DNA of 64,000 nt, from the NCBI GenBank assembly GCA_964451095.1, contig CAYVGI010000008.1, positions 5,501-69,500 on the forward strand. The letters run 5' to 3'. This DNA comes from DAOTTY01 sp964451095 (GTDB taxonomy: Bacteria; Chloroflexota; Anaerolineae; Aggregatilineales; Phototrophicaceae). The notes under the pieces were generated by a model. That model searched no databases. It worked only from the letters and a program-made list of their open reading frames with translations, and was not told the DNA's origin. Both the position numbers and the translations under genes were made by a program. This document shows, piece by piece, positions 18,025 through 26,918 of this stretch (positions are counted from its first letter, which is position 1; every line of letters starts with the position of its first letter).

Positions 18025-19089
18025 ATGACGTTACTCAAAACCACACAGCAGGCACAGGGTGCCGTGCTCGCAGACGATGGCATTCCGCTGCACTTTGGCG
18101 ACATCCCAGCAGAGTACACAGCAGCAAACACCGCCGCCGCCCTGCTAGACCGCTCCCACGAGGGGCGGGTTCGCATCACCGGTGCAGACCGCCTGGAAAT
18201 CCTGCATCGCATCTCCACCAACGATGTGAACGCGCTGACGGTAGGGCAGGGCGCGGGCACCATCTTCACCAAGGCGAACGCCCGCATCATCGACCGGGTA
18301 GAGGTGTACAACCGCGACGCCGAAGCATTGCTGCTCACCTCGCCGGGGCGGGGTGCGGTCATGGCGCGGTTTTTACAGCGCAAGATCTTCTTCAACGATG
18401 ACGCCCAACTGACCGACCTCACCGCACAGGGCGTCCACTTCACCCTAACCGGACCGAAAGCAACGGAAATCGTCGCCGGGTTGGGAATCCCCGCAGCGGC
18501 GCAAGGTAACGGTGCTGACGGGAACATTGCAGGTGTGCCCGTGTTTGTAGCGCAGCGCAAACCACTACTCGCACCGTACTATTCCATCGTCGTGTTCGAC
18601 GCAGCACAGGCAGCAGATGTATGGCAAGCGCTCAGTGCCGCCGTCGCAAACGTTGATGGCGCACCTGCTGGGTCGCTCGCGTATAACATGCTGCGCGTTG
18701 CATCCGGGCAACCCGCCTTCGGGCGAGAGATCACCGAGGACTATCTTCCGTTGGAGGTGGGACTGTGGGACGAAGTGAGCTTTACCAAGGGATGCTACAC
18801 CGGGCAGGAGATCATCGCCCGCATGGAGAGCCGCCACCAGCTTGCCCGTGTGTTGGTACGCCTGCAACTGAAGACACCCGTAGACGCCCCTACAAAGCTG
18901 TACCTGGATGACAAGGCAGTCGGCACGCTCACTAGCAGCGCACAAACCCCAGATGGCACCGTGCACGGGCTGGCGGTGGTCAAAACTGCCGCTGCCACGC
19001 CCAGCGCCTCGTTAAGCACCGAAGATGGCACCAACACCCAGGTTGTTGACTTAGCAGGCACCCCACCGCCAGAGCGGATGCTATCCTAG
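18025..19089 (+). CDS. ygfZ: YgfZ-type folate-binding protein (GcvT-like)
   Basis: A 354-residue member of the YgfZ/GcvT family, which uses tetrahydrofolate to support assembly or repair of some Fe-S enzymes. The diagnostic KGCYTGQE motif is at about residues 254-261, separating YgfZ from glycine-cleavage T protein. The N-terminal half has the usual LLDRSHEGRVRITGADR. E. coli YgfZ has 326 residues. The start ATG follows the kinase stop by 28 bases. The 3' end overlaps the convergent septum gene by 9 bases. An Fe-S repair role fits the 2Fe-2S and other cofactor enzymes nearby, but the link is only suggestive. Confidence 0.88.
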   Translation: MTLLKTTQQAQGAVLADDGIPLHFGDIPAEYTAANTAAALLDRSHEGRVRITGADRLEILHRISTNDVNALTVGQGAGTIFTKANARIIDRVEVYNRDAEALLLTSPGRGAVMARFLQRKIFFNDDAQLTDLTAQGVHFTLTGPKATEIVAGLGIPAAAQGNGADGNIAGVPVFVAQRKPLLAPYYSIVVFDAAQAADVWQALSAAVANVDGAPAGSLAYNMLRVASGQPAFGREITEDYLPLEVGLWDEVSFTKGCYTGQEIIARMESRHQLARVLVRLQLKTPVDAPTKLYLDDKAVGTLTSSAQTPDGTVHGLAVVKTAAATPSASLSTEDGTNTQVVDLAGTPPPERMLS

Positions 19090-19557
19090 CGGCGGGGGGC
19101 TGTCGAAAAACAGTTCCCACCACAGTGTCCAATTTTCGGGCTGCGGGTCGGTCGTCTGCACCGGGACAGTCGGCATGGGGGCAGGTGTGGGTTGGGCAGC
19201 AACCGCCCCCCCACCTGCCTGCGGCACAGGCACAACCAGCACTTCGTTATCGCGGATCATTTTGCCCTCTCGCCGCGCCCACTGCTCCACATAAGCGTCG
19301 CTATCGGAATAATCGCGGATGGCAATGAGCGTCGCCTGCTGTGCCCGCAACCGCTCGACTTCCGACTGCACCTCGTCGTACATCTCAGTCAGCGGCCGCC
19401 CAGATGCAATCCGGCTGCTGAAGTTAATCGCCAAAATCAACCCGAACGCGATAATCATCGCAAATGTGATTTGCAAACCCGATAGTTGCCCGGCCCGCGT
19501 CCGCAGCTTAGGGGCATTGCTGCTGTTTTCGTCGTGGTAGTCTTGTACTTCGGACAT
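19081..19557 (-). CDS. FtsB/DivIC-family septum formation initiator protein
   Basis: A 158-residue bitopic membrane protein. After a polar, Asn/Ser-rich cytoplasmic N-terminus comes one membrane helix (about 29-48, TFAMIIAFGLILAI). A short coiled coil follows (about 57-80, EMYDEVQSEVERLRAQQATL), then the DSDAYVEQWARREGKMIRDNE segment typical of DivIC/FtsB. It should act in the divisome FtsQ-FtsB-FtsL-type complex. The extracytoplasmic tail is Pro/Thr-rich and ends in an aromatic cluster (WTLWWELFF). ATG 19557 has GAGGG 6 bases upstream; an in-frame TTG directly precedes it. Confidence 0.83.
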   Translation of the reverse strand: MSEVQDYHDENSSNAPKLRTRAGQLSGLQITFAMIIAFGLILAINFSSRIASGRPLTEMYDEVQSEVERLRAQQATLIAIRDYSDSDAYVEQWARREGKMIRDNEVLVVPVPQAGGGAVAAQPTPAPMPTVPVQTTDPQPENWTLWWELFFDSPPPLG

Positions 19558-19580
19558 CAATTGCCCTCAAAATTTTCGAT

Positions 19581-20729
19581 CTAATTGCCGACGCACGCTG
19601 CTTCGCCAGCAAAACCGGGTGGGTTCCATACAGGCGGTGTGTTGCCATAGCTACCTAGGGATGTGACTGCCTGTGTTCCCACGTTCACGATCACAAGCTG
19701 GTAGTTCTGGCGCAGCGCAAGATGTGTGCCAGCGCCGTTAAAACGTGGGAAGTCCACACCCACAGTTCCCTGTGGCACCATCGAAAGAAGCGTCGCATCT
19801 TCGTCCGCATTGCCCACCAGCGGCACCGCCCACAACCGCGCTTCATCCACGCCTTGCAGCCCTCGCACCGCTGCCACCATTGTTGTGCCATCCGGGTGCC
19901 ATGTGAAGTCTAACGTCTGGTTCCACTGGTAGCTCAGTTGTGTAGGAATTGCCTCCGGCACAGCAGCAATCATCCAGAACTGGTTTTCCCCTGGTCCTGG
20001 GGAGAACACAAACCCCAGCAAGTCACTGTCCGGGTTCCAGCGGGGTTGCGCAGCGCTGCCCACGTCAAAGCGGGTGATGCGCTCTTTGGTCAGTCCATTG
20101 GCGCTCACCATCCACAAGTCTGCCTCACGCAGTGTAGGCGCTCCCGCCGCCTGATCGGGCACGGCAGTCGTGAACGGCGTTTCGCCTGCGGGTCGGTCTT
20201 CATAGGAGATGTACACCAGCCAATTGCCATCTGGCGACCAGCGCGGCGTGTGTTCGTCCCCAGCAACGCTGTAAAACGTCGGTGCACCGCCCGCCGCTGG
20301 CACCCATGCCACACGAGACTCGCGCCCCGCCTCGGTTGGGCGTGCCAGCGTGAACGCCACCATATCGGCAGTCGGCGACCAGTCCGCTTCCCACATCGTC
20401 CACGCTGCGGGGGGCAGTTCGCTAAAATCAACCAGTTCGCGCACACCAGCACCGTCTAGCTCAGCACTGTACAATCTGCTGGGGGTGTCTTCGCTCGTCA
20501 GCGTGACCAGTACCCGGCACCCATCGGGCGAGAAGTCCCACACATGATGCGTGCCCTCTCCAATACGCAGCGTGCGCGTTAACCCGGTTTGCAGCTCGTA
20601 CAGGTGAACACCGTCGCCCGCCGAGTCCGTATATGCCAGCACATCGCCCGCTAATGGCGGCGGGAAGTCCTGCGCTTGCAGGAGCGTCGGGAGCAACAGA
20701 ACAGCCAAGGCTAGGCACAAACATCGCAT
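19581..20729 (-). CDS. secreted TolB-like beta-propeller protein
   Basis: A 382-residue protein with a cleavable signal peptide (CLCLALAVLLLPTLLQAQ, about residues 3-21). The rest is a run of WD40/PD40-like blades marked by repeats such as VWDFSPDGCRVLVTL, WSPTADMVAFTLA, WSPDGNWLVYIS, WNPDSDLLGFVF and WHPDGTTMVAA, giving about six blades. Such propellers are protein-interaction or sugar-binding platforms; no catalytic residues are evident. It starts 3 bases after the stop of the upstream SH3-domain gene, so the two are an operon. Function is unknown. Confidence 0.82.
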   Translation of the reverse strand: MRCLCLALAVLLLPTLLQAQDFPPPLAGDVLAYTDSAGDGVHLYELQTGLTRTLRIGEGTHHVWDFSPDGCRVLVTLTSEDTPSRLYSAELDGAGVRELVDFSELPPAAWTMWEADWSPTADMVAFTLARPTEAGRESRVAWVPAAGGAPTFYSVAGDEHTPRWSPDGNWLVYISYEDRPAGETPFTTAVPDQAAGAPTLREADLWMVSANGLTKERITRFDVGSAAQPRWNPDSDLLGFVFSPGPGENQFWMIAAVPEAIPTQLSYQWNQTLDFTWHPDGTTMVAAVRGLQGVDEARLWAVPLVGNADEDATLLSMVPQGTVGVDFPRFNGAGTHLALRQNYQLVIVNVGTQAVTSLGSYGNTPPVWNPPGFAGEAACVGN

Positions 20730-20732
20730 GGG

Positions 20733-21725
20733 CTAGCGCACAATCGGCAGCACGATCCCCGCCGGGTTACGCACCGCGCCATTTTCCGCCGGGAGCCAAC
20801 CCGCCACAGGAATACCGTTGTCGCACACCGCCTGCAACTGATAATGGTCTGTCGTCGCGTTGCGCCCCACCACCCGGTACTCACCGGGCAGCACATTGCA
20901 CAGGATGTCCCGGTTCAGGTCACTGCCCGCCACCCGATACACTGGCTGCTCAACGAACGTCACCATCGTCACGGGCGTGAACTCGCCCCGTGCCTCCACA
21001 ATCGGCACATCGGTCAGGTCGCCACGCAGGAACAAGAAGTCCGCGTTTGCCCAGCCGCGCACACCGCCCACATCCAGCAGCCACCAGGAGAACTGCTGGT
21101 TGCGCCCGATGACTGCCGCCCGCGTACCGCCGCGCACCACACCCACGATGCTGTATTCGGGGGCGTCGCCGCTGCGCAGGTTCAGCGCCTCCGCATTCAC
21201 AATCGCATAACCCGGTAGCTGCTCGATAATCGCCGCATCTGTCGACGGCACGGGTGGTGCCTGCCCCGGTTGCACTGGCGGGCTAATTAGCCCCGCCGTC
21301 CGCGCAGGTAGCCTATTTGCCTGTGCCGCACCGGGCAACCCCGCACACTTTCCCGTCAGCGTGAAGATCGTTTGGCGCGGTAAATTGTTGCCCTGCACAC
21401 TGGCAATCGTCAGCGTGAGCGGGTTCGCCGCCGGGGGTGCCGTCCAACGATAGAACGTACCCTCCCCGAAGGACACACGCCCCCCAACCAGGAACGAGTC
21501 CACGTCCGGTTGGTAAATCACATTGCCCGCCCCGTCCGTCGCCGTAACAGAAAAAGCCTCGCGGTCATTACCTGTGTTGTCTCGCGTCAACCGGATGAAA
21601 CCGCCGTTGCTGGTAAGCCCCTCGCAGCCCACCGTAAACGACAGGCTCTCGTTCACACCAGCATGGACTACCAGCGGCATCGTCAACAGCCAGGCACAGG
21701 CAAAAAAGTGTCGCCAACCCATCAT
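20733..21725 (-). CDS. secreted protein with bacterial SH3 domain
   Basis: A 330-residue exported protein: a signal peptide (about residues 1-22, ACAWLLTMPLVVHA), a beta-rich domain (about 25-125), a Pro-rich linker, then an SH3b domain at about 165-235 (VNAEALNLRSGDAPEYS, then WWLLDVGGVRGWANADFL), the pattern of SH3_3 domains. The C-terminal 90 residues are another small beta region with two Cys (ILCNVLPGEY, QAVCDNG). SH3b domains usually bind cell-wall peptides or carbohydrate. It precedes the beta-propeller gene in a two-gene unit. Two adjacent ATGs begin the frame; AGGGAAG lies just upstream. Confidence 0.8.
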   Translation of the reverse strand: MMGWRHFFACAWLLTMPLVVHAGVNESLSFTVGCEGLTSNGGFIRLTRDNTGNDREAFSVTATDGAGNVIYQPDVDSFLVGGRVSFGEGTFYRWTAPPAANPLTLTIASVQGNNLPRQTIFTLTGKCAGLPGAAQANRLPARTAGLISPPVQPGQAPPVPSTDAAIIEQLPGYAIVNAEALNLRSGDAPEYSIVGVVRGGTRAAVIGRNQQFSWWLLDVGGVRGWANADFLFLRGDLTDVPIVEARGEFTPVTMVTFVEQPVYRVAGSDLNRDILCNVLPGEYRVVGRNATTDHYQLQAVCDNGIPVAGWLPAENGAVRNPAGIVLPIVR

Positions 21726-21879
21726 AAACGCTTCCCTTACTTGTCAGGTCACAGGTCACACGCACCAGTTTAGCACGAAACTGGCGACTTCGTTCTCAGG
21801 ATTTGTTAATTGTTCGCCGATGATATGTAGGTGAACGCTCATCTTGAACGCGGGCAAAAGTGTTATGCTTCAATTAAAT

Positions 21880-21906
21880 CAGAGCTTCGCCCCCCACCGA
21901 ACTCTG
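21880..21906 (-). terminator. possible weak terminator downstream of pucR
   Basis: Arms 21880-21889 and 21898-21906 pair over about 9 bp with one bulged base; on the minus strand the stem is followed by ATTTAATT. It lies about 75 bases beyond the PucR stop. The spacer 21726-21978 (253 bases) also has to carry the promoter of the SH3 gene, and I see nothing else in it. Confidence 0.35.
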
Positions 21907-21978
21907 GTTATTTCCCCCAACTATCCAGGTGTCCCCTCCCCCCAAGGGGGCATTTGGCATAGTGCCTGCCCAAGTTTC

Positions 21979-23613
21979 TCACACACCACCAAACAACCGC
22001 ATCTGCTTCAGGGTCATCTGTAGATTAACGCGGGTTATCGGGTCGGTAAGGTCAACGCCTGCGATCTGTGAGATGCGCTGCAAACGGTAGTTCAGCGTGC
22101 TGCGGTGGATGTGCAGCGTCTCTGCCGTGGCAACACCGTTCCCGCCAAGGTCGAGGTATGCTTCTAGCGTGTGGAATAAATCTGCCTGTGTTTCTGCCTG
22201 CAACCGCTCTAGCGATGGCACAAGCGGGTTACTTTGCAAGCTGCCCGCCCCCGCATGGAACAACGTGTGCAGGTAGCCGAGTTCGTCAAATTGAACCACC
22301 GGGCACGCGTCATCCAGGCGATGCGCAATCATCAACGCCTCACGGCACTCATTGTACGCCTTTGGCGCTTCCGCTTGGGTGCGATGCCGCGCACTAATCG
22401 CAAGCCGTAAACCGGGCACGTCCAGGTGTGCGAACACATGCTCTGCGATGGCGGTTGCGCCGAGTGACTCCCCCAGCAGCAAAACCACCTGCCCGGCAAA
22501 CTGCCCGACGAGTGCCTCCCATTTTTGCTCTGCCGCCAGCCGATTCACGCGGCGATAGAGCCGCACTGCCTGCCCATTTGCTGCGTAGCCCTCATCGGCG
22601 CTTACAGCATCCGAATCCAGCAGCAGCATTCGGTAGGGTTGCCCCATATCCACTCCATAGCGCATTGCGTGGTCGTTCAGCACAGACGCACGCTCATCGT
22701 CACCTTCGATGAGCCGTGAGAACAAGTTGCCCTTCAACGACGCTTCCGCCGTTTGCACCGCTTCCTGGTGCAACATCATCAGCGCCGCCACCGTAGAACC
22801 ACTCTCAATCGCCATCTGGTCGAGATCACCCAGCGGGCTGCCGTCCGCGATAATCCACATGTAGCCGTAAATCTCGCCGTGTACCACGATTGGCGCCAGG
22901 ATGCGCTCCATTTCCAGCCCGACGTGTGGCATCTTCTCCAGTTGCACCGGGCGCAGCGTCTGCCGGATGCGATCCAGCACGCCCGCCGCCTCCAGCGCCT
23001 CAATGAGCAGCGGATTCGTGCGCCCATACTGCAATGTGTAACGCCGTGCCTCGTCCACAGCGGTAGTGTTCGCACTGGCAAGCGCATCAAAACGCTCTGT
23101 CTCCACGCTGATGGACTGTCCGATAAGATCCGCAAGCACCCGTGCCAGGTCGTGCAAATTGCCGTCGTCCAGCACTAACCGCGTCACCACCTGGTGGATG
23201 TGCAGCGCCCGCCGCAGCATCCCTACACTGTCCTGTACGATGCGCTCGTTGACCGCACGGGCGAGCTGCACAAAGCGGGTGGTGTAGGGCAGTGTGATGA
23301 GCGGCAGGGCGTTTGCATCAGCAGCTTCGCACCACGCAGCCGGCACCGCATCAAGGTCGCGCCCCACGGTGACAACCAAACCGACCACACCCCGGTCTGC
23401 CAGCGCCTGGATGTATGCAAGTTGTTCGCGGGGGTGTTGCGGCATGTTGCGGGCAGTGGTTAGCACCAGTTCGCCACCGTCAAGCCAGTTGTGCACATCT
23501 GGCACACTGGAGTTGTGTACCCAGGCAATGGCACGGTGTGTGCCCTGCGCCCCAGCAATAAGCTGTGCGCCCTCAAAGACGTTCAGTTGCAGCACATCGG
23601 CAACGGTAAGCAT
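21979..23613 (-). CDS. PucR family transcriptional regulator
   Basis: About 544 residues from ATG 23613. The N-terminal PucR domain starts MLTVADVLQLNVFEGAQLI and contains NSSVPDVHNWLDGGELVLTT. A GAF-like middle region (about 190-270) and a GGDEF-like CdaR segment lead to the C-terminal PucR helix-turn-helix with LHIHRSTLNYRLQRI. Founders of the family control purine catabolism genes. The frame extends to a GTG at 23664; neither start has a clear ribosome-binding site, and ATG 23613 matches the family's usual first residues. It is not next to a purine gene, but the window carries xanthine dehydrogenase and 8-oxoguanine deaminase genes, which are candidate targets. Confidence 0.88.
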   Translation of the reverse strand: MLTVADVLQLNVFEGAQLIAGAQGTHRAIAWVHNSSVPDVHNWLDGGELVLTTARNMPQHPREQLAYIQALADRGVVGLVVTVGRDLDAVPAAWCEAADANALPLITLPYTTRFVQLARAVNERIVQDSVGMLRRALHIHQVVTRLVLDDGNLHDLARVLADLIGQSISVETERFDALASANTTAVDEARRYTLQYGRTNPLLIEALEAAGVLDRIRQTLRPVQLEKMPHVGLEMERILAPIVVHGEIYGYMWIIADGSPLGDLDQMAIESGSTVAALMMLHQEAVQTAEASLKGNLFSRLIEGDDERASVLNDHAMRYGVDMGQPYRMLLLDSDAVSADEGYAANGQAVRLYRRVNRLAAEQKWEALVGQFAGQVVLLLGESLGATAIAEHVFAHLDVPGLRLAISARHRTQAEAPKAYNECREALMIAHRLDDACPVVQFDELGYLHTLFHAGAGSLQSNPLVPSLERLQAETQADLFHTLEAYLDLGGNGVATAETLHIHRSTLNYRLQRISQIAGVDLTDPITRVNLQMTLKQMRLFGGV

Positions 23614-23709
23614 AGGCGGCGTGGGGGAATCCTGTGTTGCTGTCAAAAGATAGGTCGGCGGCACAGTCTAGCCAATTCAACACAGGTCGCAAGCGCCAAT
23701 GCAGTCCGC

Positions 23710-24246
23710 CTATGTGGGTACTTCCTCGTCAAGCTGATCCAGTAAATCCGGGTCGAGCATCAACGGCTCGAGGTTGCAGTATGTTGCTGCCCGGTCGATC
23801 TGGTCAATCACGCCGCTAATCTCCCAACCCGCCTCGCCAATGGGCTTGTCCAGCCAGCCGCCGCGCTCAAAGAACTGCACCAGCGGTTCGTACGGGTCAG
23901 GTAAGTTGAGTGCACTCACAGCAGGCTCGTCCGCAATCGCAGACCAGTTCAAGGCATGGGTTAGCACCATGCGCTCGTAAACAGTTGTCTTGCCCAGTGT
24001 GCGCAATGTTTGCTGCATCAGCGTTGCATTCACGGGCGTAGCACGCACCCCAGGCACCACGCGCCCCGGCAAGTCAGACGCGATGGGATGTGCGTCCTGC
24101 CAGCCCAGCGTGCTGCACCACACCCCCACACGCCGCAAAAACTCATTAAACAGCGCAAGCTGCGAGTCGTGCTTGCGGTCGTCCCTACCCTGCCATTCCA
24201 AGCTCAGGATGCGATTGAGCATGTCGGTCTCACGCTGGTTGCCCAT
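23710..24246 (-). CDS. hypothetical protein
   Basis: About 178 residues, soluble, with no signal peptide, membrane segment or recognisable motif. Two Cys (GVWCSTLGW and TYCNLEP) are far apart. The N-terminal half looks helical (LNRILSLEWQGRDDRKHDSQ) and the C-terminus is acidic (DPDLLDQLDEE). ATG 24246 is preferred because GGGGG lies about 8 bases upstream; a GTG at 24273 would add nine residues. It stands 97 bases from pucR and 88 bases from the alpha/beta-hydrolase gene. I do not recognise the family. Confidence 0.6.
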   Translation of the reverse strand: MGNQRETDMLNRILSLEWQGRDDRKHDSQLALFNEFLRRVGVWCSTLGWQDAHPIASDLPGRVVPGVRATPVNATLMQQTLRTLGKTTVYERMVLTHALNWSAIADEPAVSALNLPDPYEPLVQFFERGGWLDKPIGEAGWEISGVIDQIDRAATYCNLEPLMLDPDLLDQLDEEVPT

Positions 24247-24334
24247 GGGAGAACCCCCATTTACTTTCTTCACTTTACGGTTGTCGCATATTGTAGCAGA
24301 GCAAACACTCTACAAAAATTAAGAAAGGGACCCA

Positions 24335-25072
24335 TCAATTTGCGCAACGCAGATCAGCGTCTGCCGCCAGCCACGTCATGATCTCCGAAGACACCGCCTC
24401 GTCAAGCAGGTCAATCCCGTGCGCGTTACCCTCCACCCACAGCGGCCGCACCTGCGAGAATGCTGCACTTAGCTCCTGCACGGCCTGTGCCGGGTAGCCA
24501 TCCCGCACAGACGAGACAAACAGCACATAGCACCCTGCCCCGCCCTCGGCCAATGCAGGTTCCAGCGGCGTGTAGCCAAAATAGTTCAGCCCCGGCGATA
24601 GGGCAACCACCGCCGTGCATCCAAGACCAGGCTTTGTCGCACGGTCGTCCGCACAGCCGATCACAGCAAGGTTGGCACCCATGCTGCTGCCCATCAACGC
24701 AATTTGCCCGCCGTTGATGTTGGGTTGTTGCCGCAGCCAATTTAACCACAGCAGCGTATCGTCCTGCGCAAGCTGCCAGTTAATCTCGCCGCCCGTTTGC
24801 CCATAGCCGCGCAGGTCTGGTGAGAGCACCGCGTACCCCTTTGCCTGTAGCCGCGCGACAAACGTTGCCCAACTGCCACGGTTCGTGTACAACTGGTGCA
24901 GCAGCACCACCGCCGGGGCACCTGCCCGCGACGCGGGGTAAAAGTCCGCCACAAGGCGCTGACCATCACGCGCATCAATCTCAACAACCTGGGCTGTTTG
25001 TGCCTTGCTGTTCCCTGCTGCGCCGAACAGTGTTGGCACCAGAATGAGTCCCCAAAATAGCATCCGTGCCAT
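24335..25072 (-). CDS. secreted alpha/beta hydrolase (dienelactone hydrolase-like)
   Basis: A 245-residue alpha/beta hydrolase with a signal peptide (MLFWGLILVPTLFGAAGNSKA, about residues 4-24). Core motifs are VVLLHQLYTNRGSW for the oxyanion region, SPDLRGYGQTGG, nucleophile elbow ALMGSSMGANLA near residue 130, acid in SSVRDGYPA near 190 and histidine in NAHGIDLL near 218. Cys pairs (IGCADD, GLGCTA, GAGCY) suggest disulphides, consistent with export. The substrate is unknown. The gene has three of the rare GGCC tetranucleotides within about 110 bases, denser than elsewhere, a weak hint of different ancestry. Confidence 0.8.
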   Translation of the reverse strand: MARMLFWGLILVPTLFGAAGNSKAQTAQVVEIDARDGQRLVADFYPASRAGAPAVVLLHQLYTNRGSWATFVARLQAKGYAVLSPDLRGYGQTGGEINWQLAQDDTLLWLNWLRQQPNINGGQIALMGSSMGANLAVIGCADDRATKPGLGCTAVVALSPGLNYFGYTPLEPALAEGGAGCYVLFVSSVRDGYPAQAVQELSAAFSQVRPLWVEGNAHGIDLLDEAVSSEIMTWLAADADLRCAN

Positions 25073-25094
25073 GTAACGCCCCAGCGTGCACCTA

Positions 25095-25676
25095 TCAGAC
25101 GTTTTGCCCGAAATTAGTCAGGTCATCCGGGAAAAGCCCGAGTTCAATGACGCACCGCTCAAATGCAAGATCATCGCGCTCGGTTTGGGCGTGGCAGCGC
25201 ACCACCTCCCGAAAGTTCGCGCTCGTCAGGCTCAGGCTCCAGTCCAGGCAGCTCCCAAACTCTTCCTCTAGCCGATCTTCACGGATGGCGCGGTTCACCA
25301 GCACCTGGCACAACATCTCCACGCGGGCACGTGCTTCCCCGCGCAGTGCTGCCGTCTGCGATGGGTACACCGCCCCGGAAAACGTGAGCATCTGCAAGAC
25401 TGGCGCAACGAGTACCAGCGCCAGCAGCAAGCTCATGACAAAGCGCAAAGGCTTAAATTCCGGCAGCGTGACGGGTGGCAACCCTGGCGCTGGCTGCTCT
25501 GGGTGCCACTGGATCTCGTCCGGATTAACGGCCTCGCCCCGTTCCAGGCGTGCCGCCCAATCTTGCGCCTCTGGCACATTATCCAGCGTGCGCAGCAGCA
25601 TCCGCGCTTCTTCTGTACGCCCCTCCGCAATAAGCTGCTGGGCGATCACAAACCGAGCGCGTGCGTCCTCGCTCAT
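25095..25676 (-). CDS. hypothetical membrane protein with short helical repeat N-terminus
   Basis: A 193-residue protein. The start ATG 25676 is one base after the stop of the upstream WD40-like gene; longer in-frame starts would lie inside that gene. The N-terminus (ARARFVIAQQLIAEGRTEEA) resembles one tetratricopeptide-like helix pair. A single membrane helix (about 80-102, FVMSLLLALVLVAPVLQML) follows, then a charged domain with three Cys (EMLCQVL, GSCLDW, VRCHAQ). It is probably in a unit with the propeller gene upstream and the secreted hydrolase downstream. Function is unknown. Confidence 0.65.
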   Translation of the reverse strand: MSEDARARFVIAQQLIAEGRTEEARMLLRTLDNVPEAQDWAARLERGEAVNPDEIQWHPEQPAPGLPPVTLPEFKPLRFVMSLLLALVLVAPVLQMLTFSGAVYPSQTAALRGEARARVEMLCQVLVNRAIREDRLEEEFGSCLDWSLSLTSANFREVVRCHAQTERDDLAFERCVIELGLFPDDLTNFGQNV

Positions 25677-25677
25677 C

Positions 25678-26895
25678 TTACTCCGACTGCAAATCCCAAA
25701 CGAACAAGTCCTTGCCCTGCCATGCCCCCATCTGCGCACCATCTGGGCTAAATGTGACACCACCAACGAAGCCTTCGCCACTGAAGCGGAACAGCACTGC
25801 TTCCTGTTCAACATCCCACAGCGCACCACCCATGTTGCCCCACACCGCAATCATGCTGCCATCTGGCGACCATAACCCCTGCGTCAATCCCTCTTGCGGC
25901 AGCTCCAGCAATGCTTCGCCCGTCGTTGCATCCCACACGGTTGCGCGTTCGGTCTCCGGGATGATCTGCGCATCATCATCGTCCAGGGCAAACGAGATGG
26001 TGAGCACCTGTGTTTCATCTGGACTGACACTAAACTCCAAGATCACGCGGGTTTCGTCCTCTGTCGCCGGGTCCAACGTCACTACCTCACCCTCGAACAC
26101 ATCCCACACTAACAGACGCTGTGTGCTGTTCTCGTCTTCGCGGGCGGCAATGTACAAATACTCACCCGAGGGCGCAATTTTCGCCTGGGTCACATTGCCG
26201 TTGATGCGATACACCCGTGCCCCAAGCCCCCGCTCAATGTCGTACAGGCGCACCCGGACAAACTCCTGCGCCTGTGTGGTCAGCAAGCGCTCGGAAGTGT
26301 AATCTGCGACAAATCCCTCATAGTCGAACCGGGATATGCGCTCGCCCGCTGCCACATCCCACACATGGAACTGCTGGGCCTCTGTCGCGCCGATGCGGGT
26401 ATTATCCAGCCAGAACCACGTAAACGGCAGCGACTCGAGTGTGTGTAACTGCTCACCGTCCGTGGCATTGCGCACATAAGCAGTCCCCGGTTCTACCGTG
26501 ATAAGCGCCGCTCCGTCTGGGCTAAGCACATCCAGCGGGCTAATGTTGGGCACGCGGTAGGCAGCACGCCCACGCGGCACTTCCCACGCAATCACCTCAT
26601 CATTGACGTAATCATAGGTGAATACCCGGTCGCCATCTGCATTCCACCACCCGCGCCCGGTTACATCAGCAGCGAAGCGCCGCCTGCCGTTGTCCGCATT
26701 CCACACAACGATCTGATCGTTGCCCCCCCAGGCGAGTATGTACGCACCATCAGGGCTCCAGCTCGCGCCATTAATGCCCGTAAACTCGTCCCCGCCGCGT
26801 ATCGTGAGTGTGTGCACGGGACTGCGTGTTTCATCTTGTGCATACAGGGGCACCGCCAGCAGCACCAGCACAATTGCAACCCAAAACCGTCGCAT
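25678..26895 (-). CDS. secreted WD40-type beta-propeller protein
   Basis: About 405 residues from ATG 26895, chosen because GGAGAG lies just upstream; a GTG at 26907 is also in frame. A signal peptide (FWVAIVLVLLAVPLYAQ, about residues 3-19) precedes a WD40-like propeller with blades such as GASWSPDGAYILAWGG, ISPLDVLSPDGAALITV, TQAKIAPSGEYLYIAA, FSVSPDETQVLTIS and LWSPDGSMIAVWGN. It resembles the other secreted propeller at 19581-20729 and sits one base before a small membrane-protein gene. It probably mediates envelope protein contacts; no enzymatic site is seen. Confidence 0.8.
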   Translation of the reverse strand: MRRFWVAIVLVLLAVPLYAQDETRSPVHTLTIRGGDEFTGINGASWSPDGAYILAWGGNDQIVVWNADNGRRRFAADVTGRGWWNADGDRVFTYDYVNDEVIAWEVPRGRAAYRVPNISPLDVLSPDGAALITVEPGTAYVRNATDGEQLHTLESLPFTWFWLDNTRIGATEAQQFHVWDVAAGERISRFDYEGFVADYTSERLLTTQAQEFVRVRLYDIERGLGARVYRINGNVTQAKIAPSGEYLYIAAREDENSTQRLLVWDVFEGEVVTLDPATEDETRVILEFSVSPDETQVLTISFALDDDDAQIIPETERATVWDATTGEALLELPQEGLTQGLWSPDGSMIAVWGNMGGALWDVEQEAVLFRFSGEGFVGGVTFSPDGAQMGAWQGKDLFVWDLQSE

Positions 26896-26918
26896 GGCTC
26901 TCTCCACATAGATGATGT

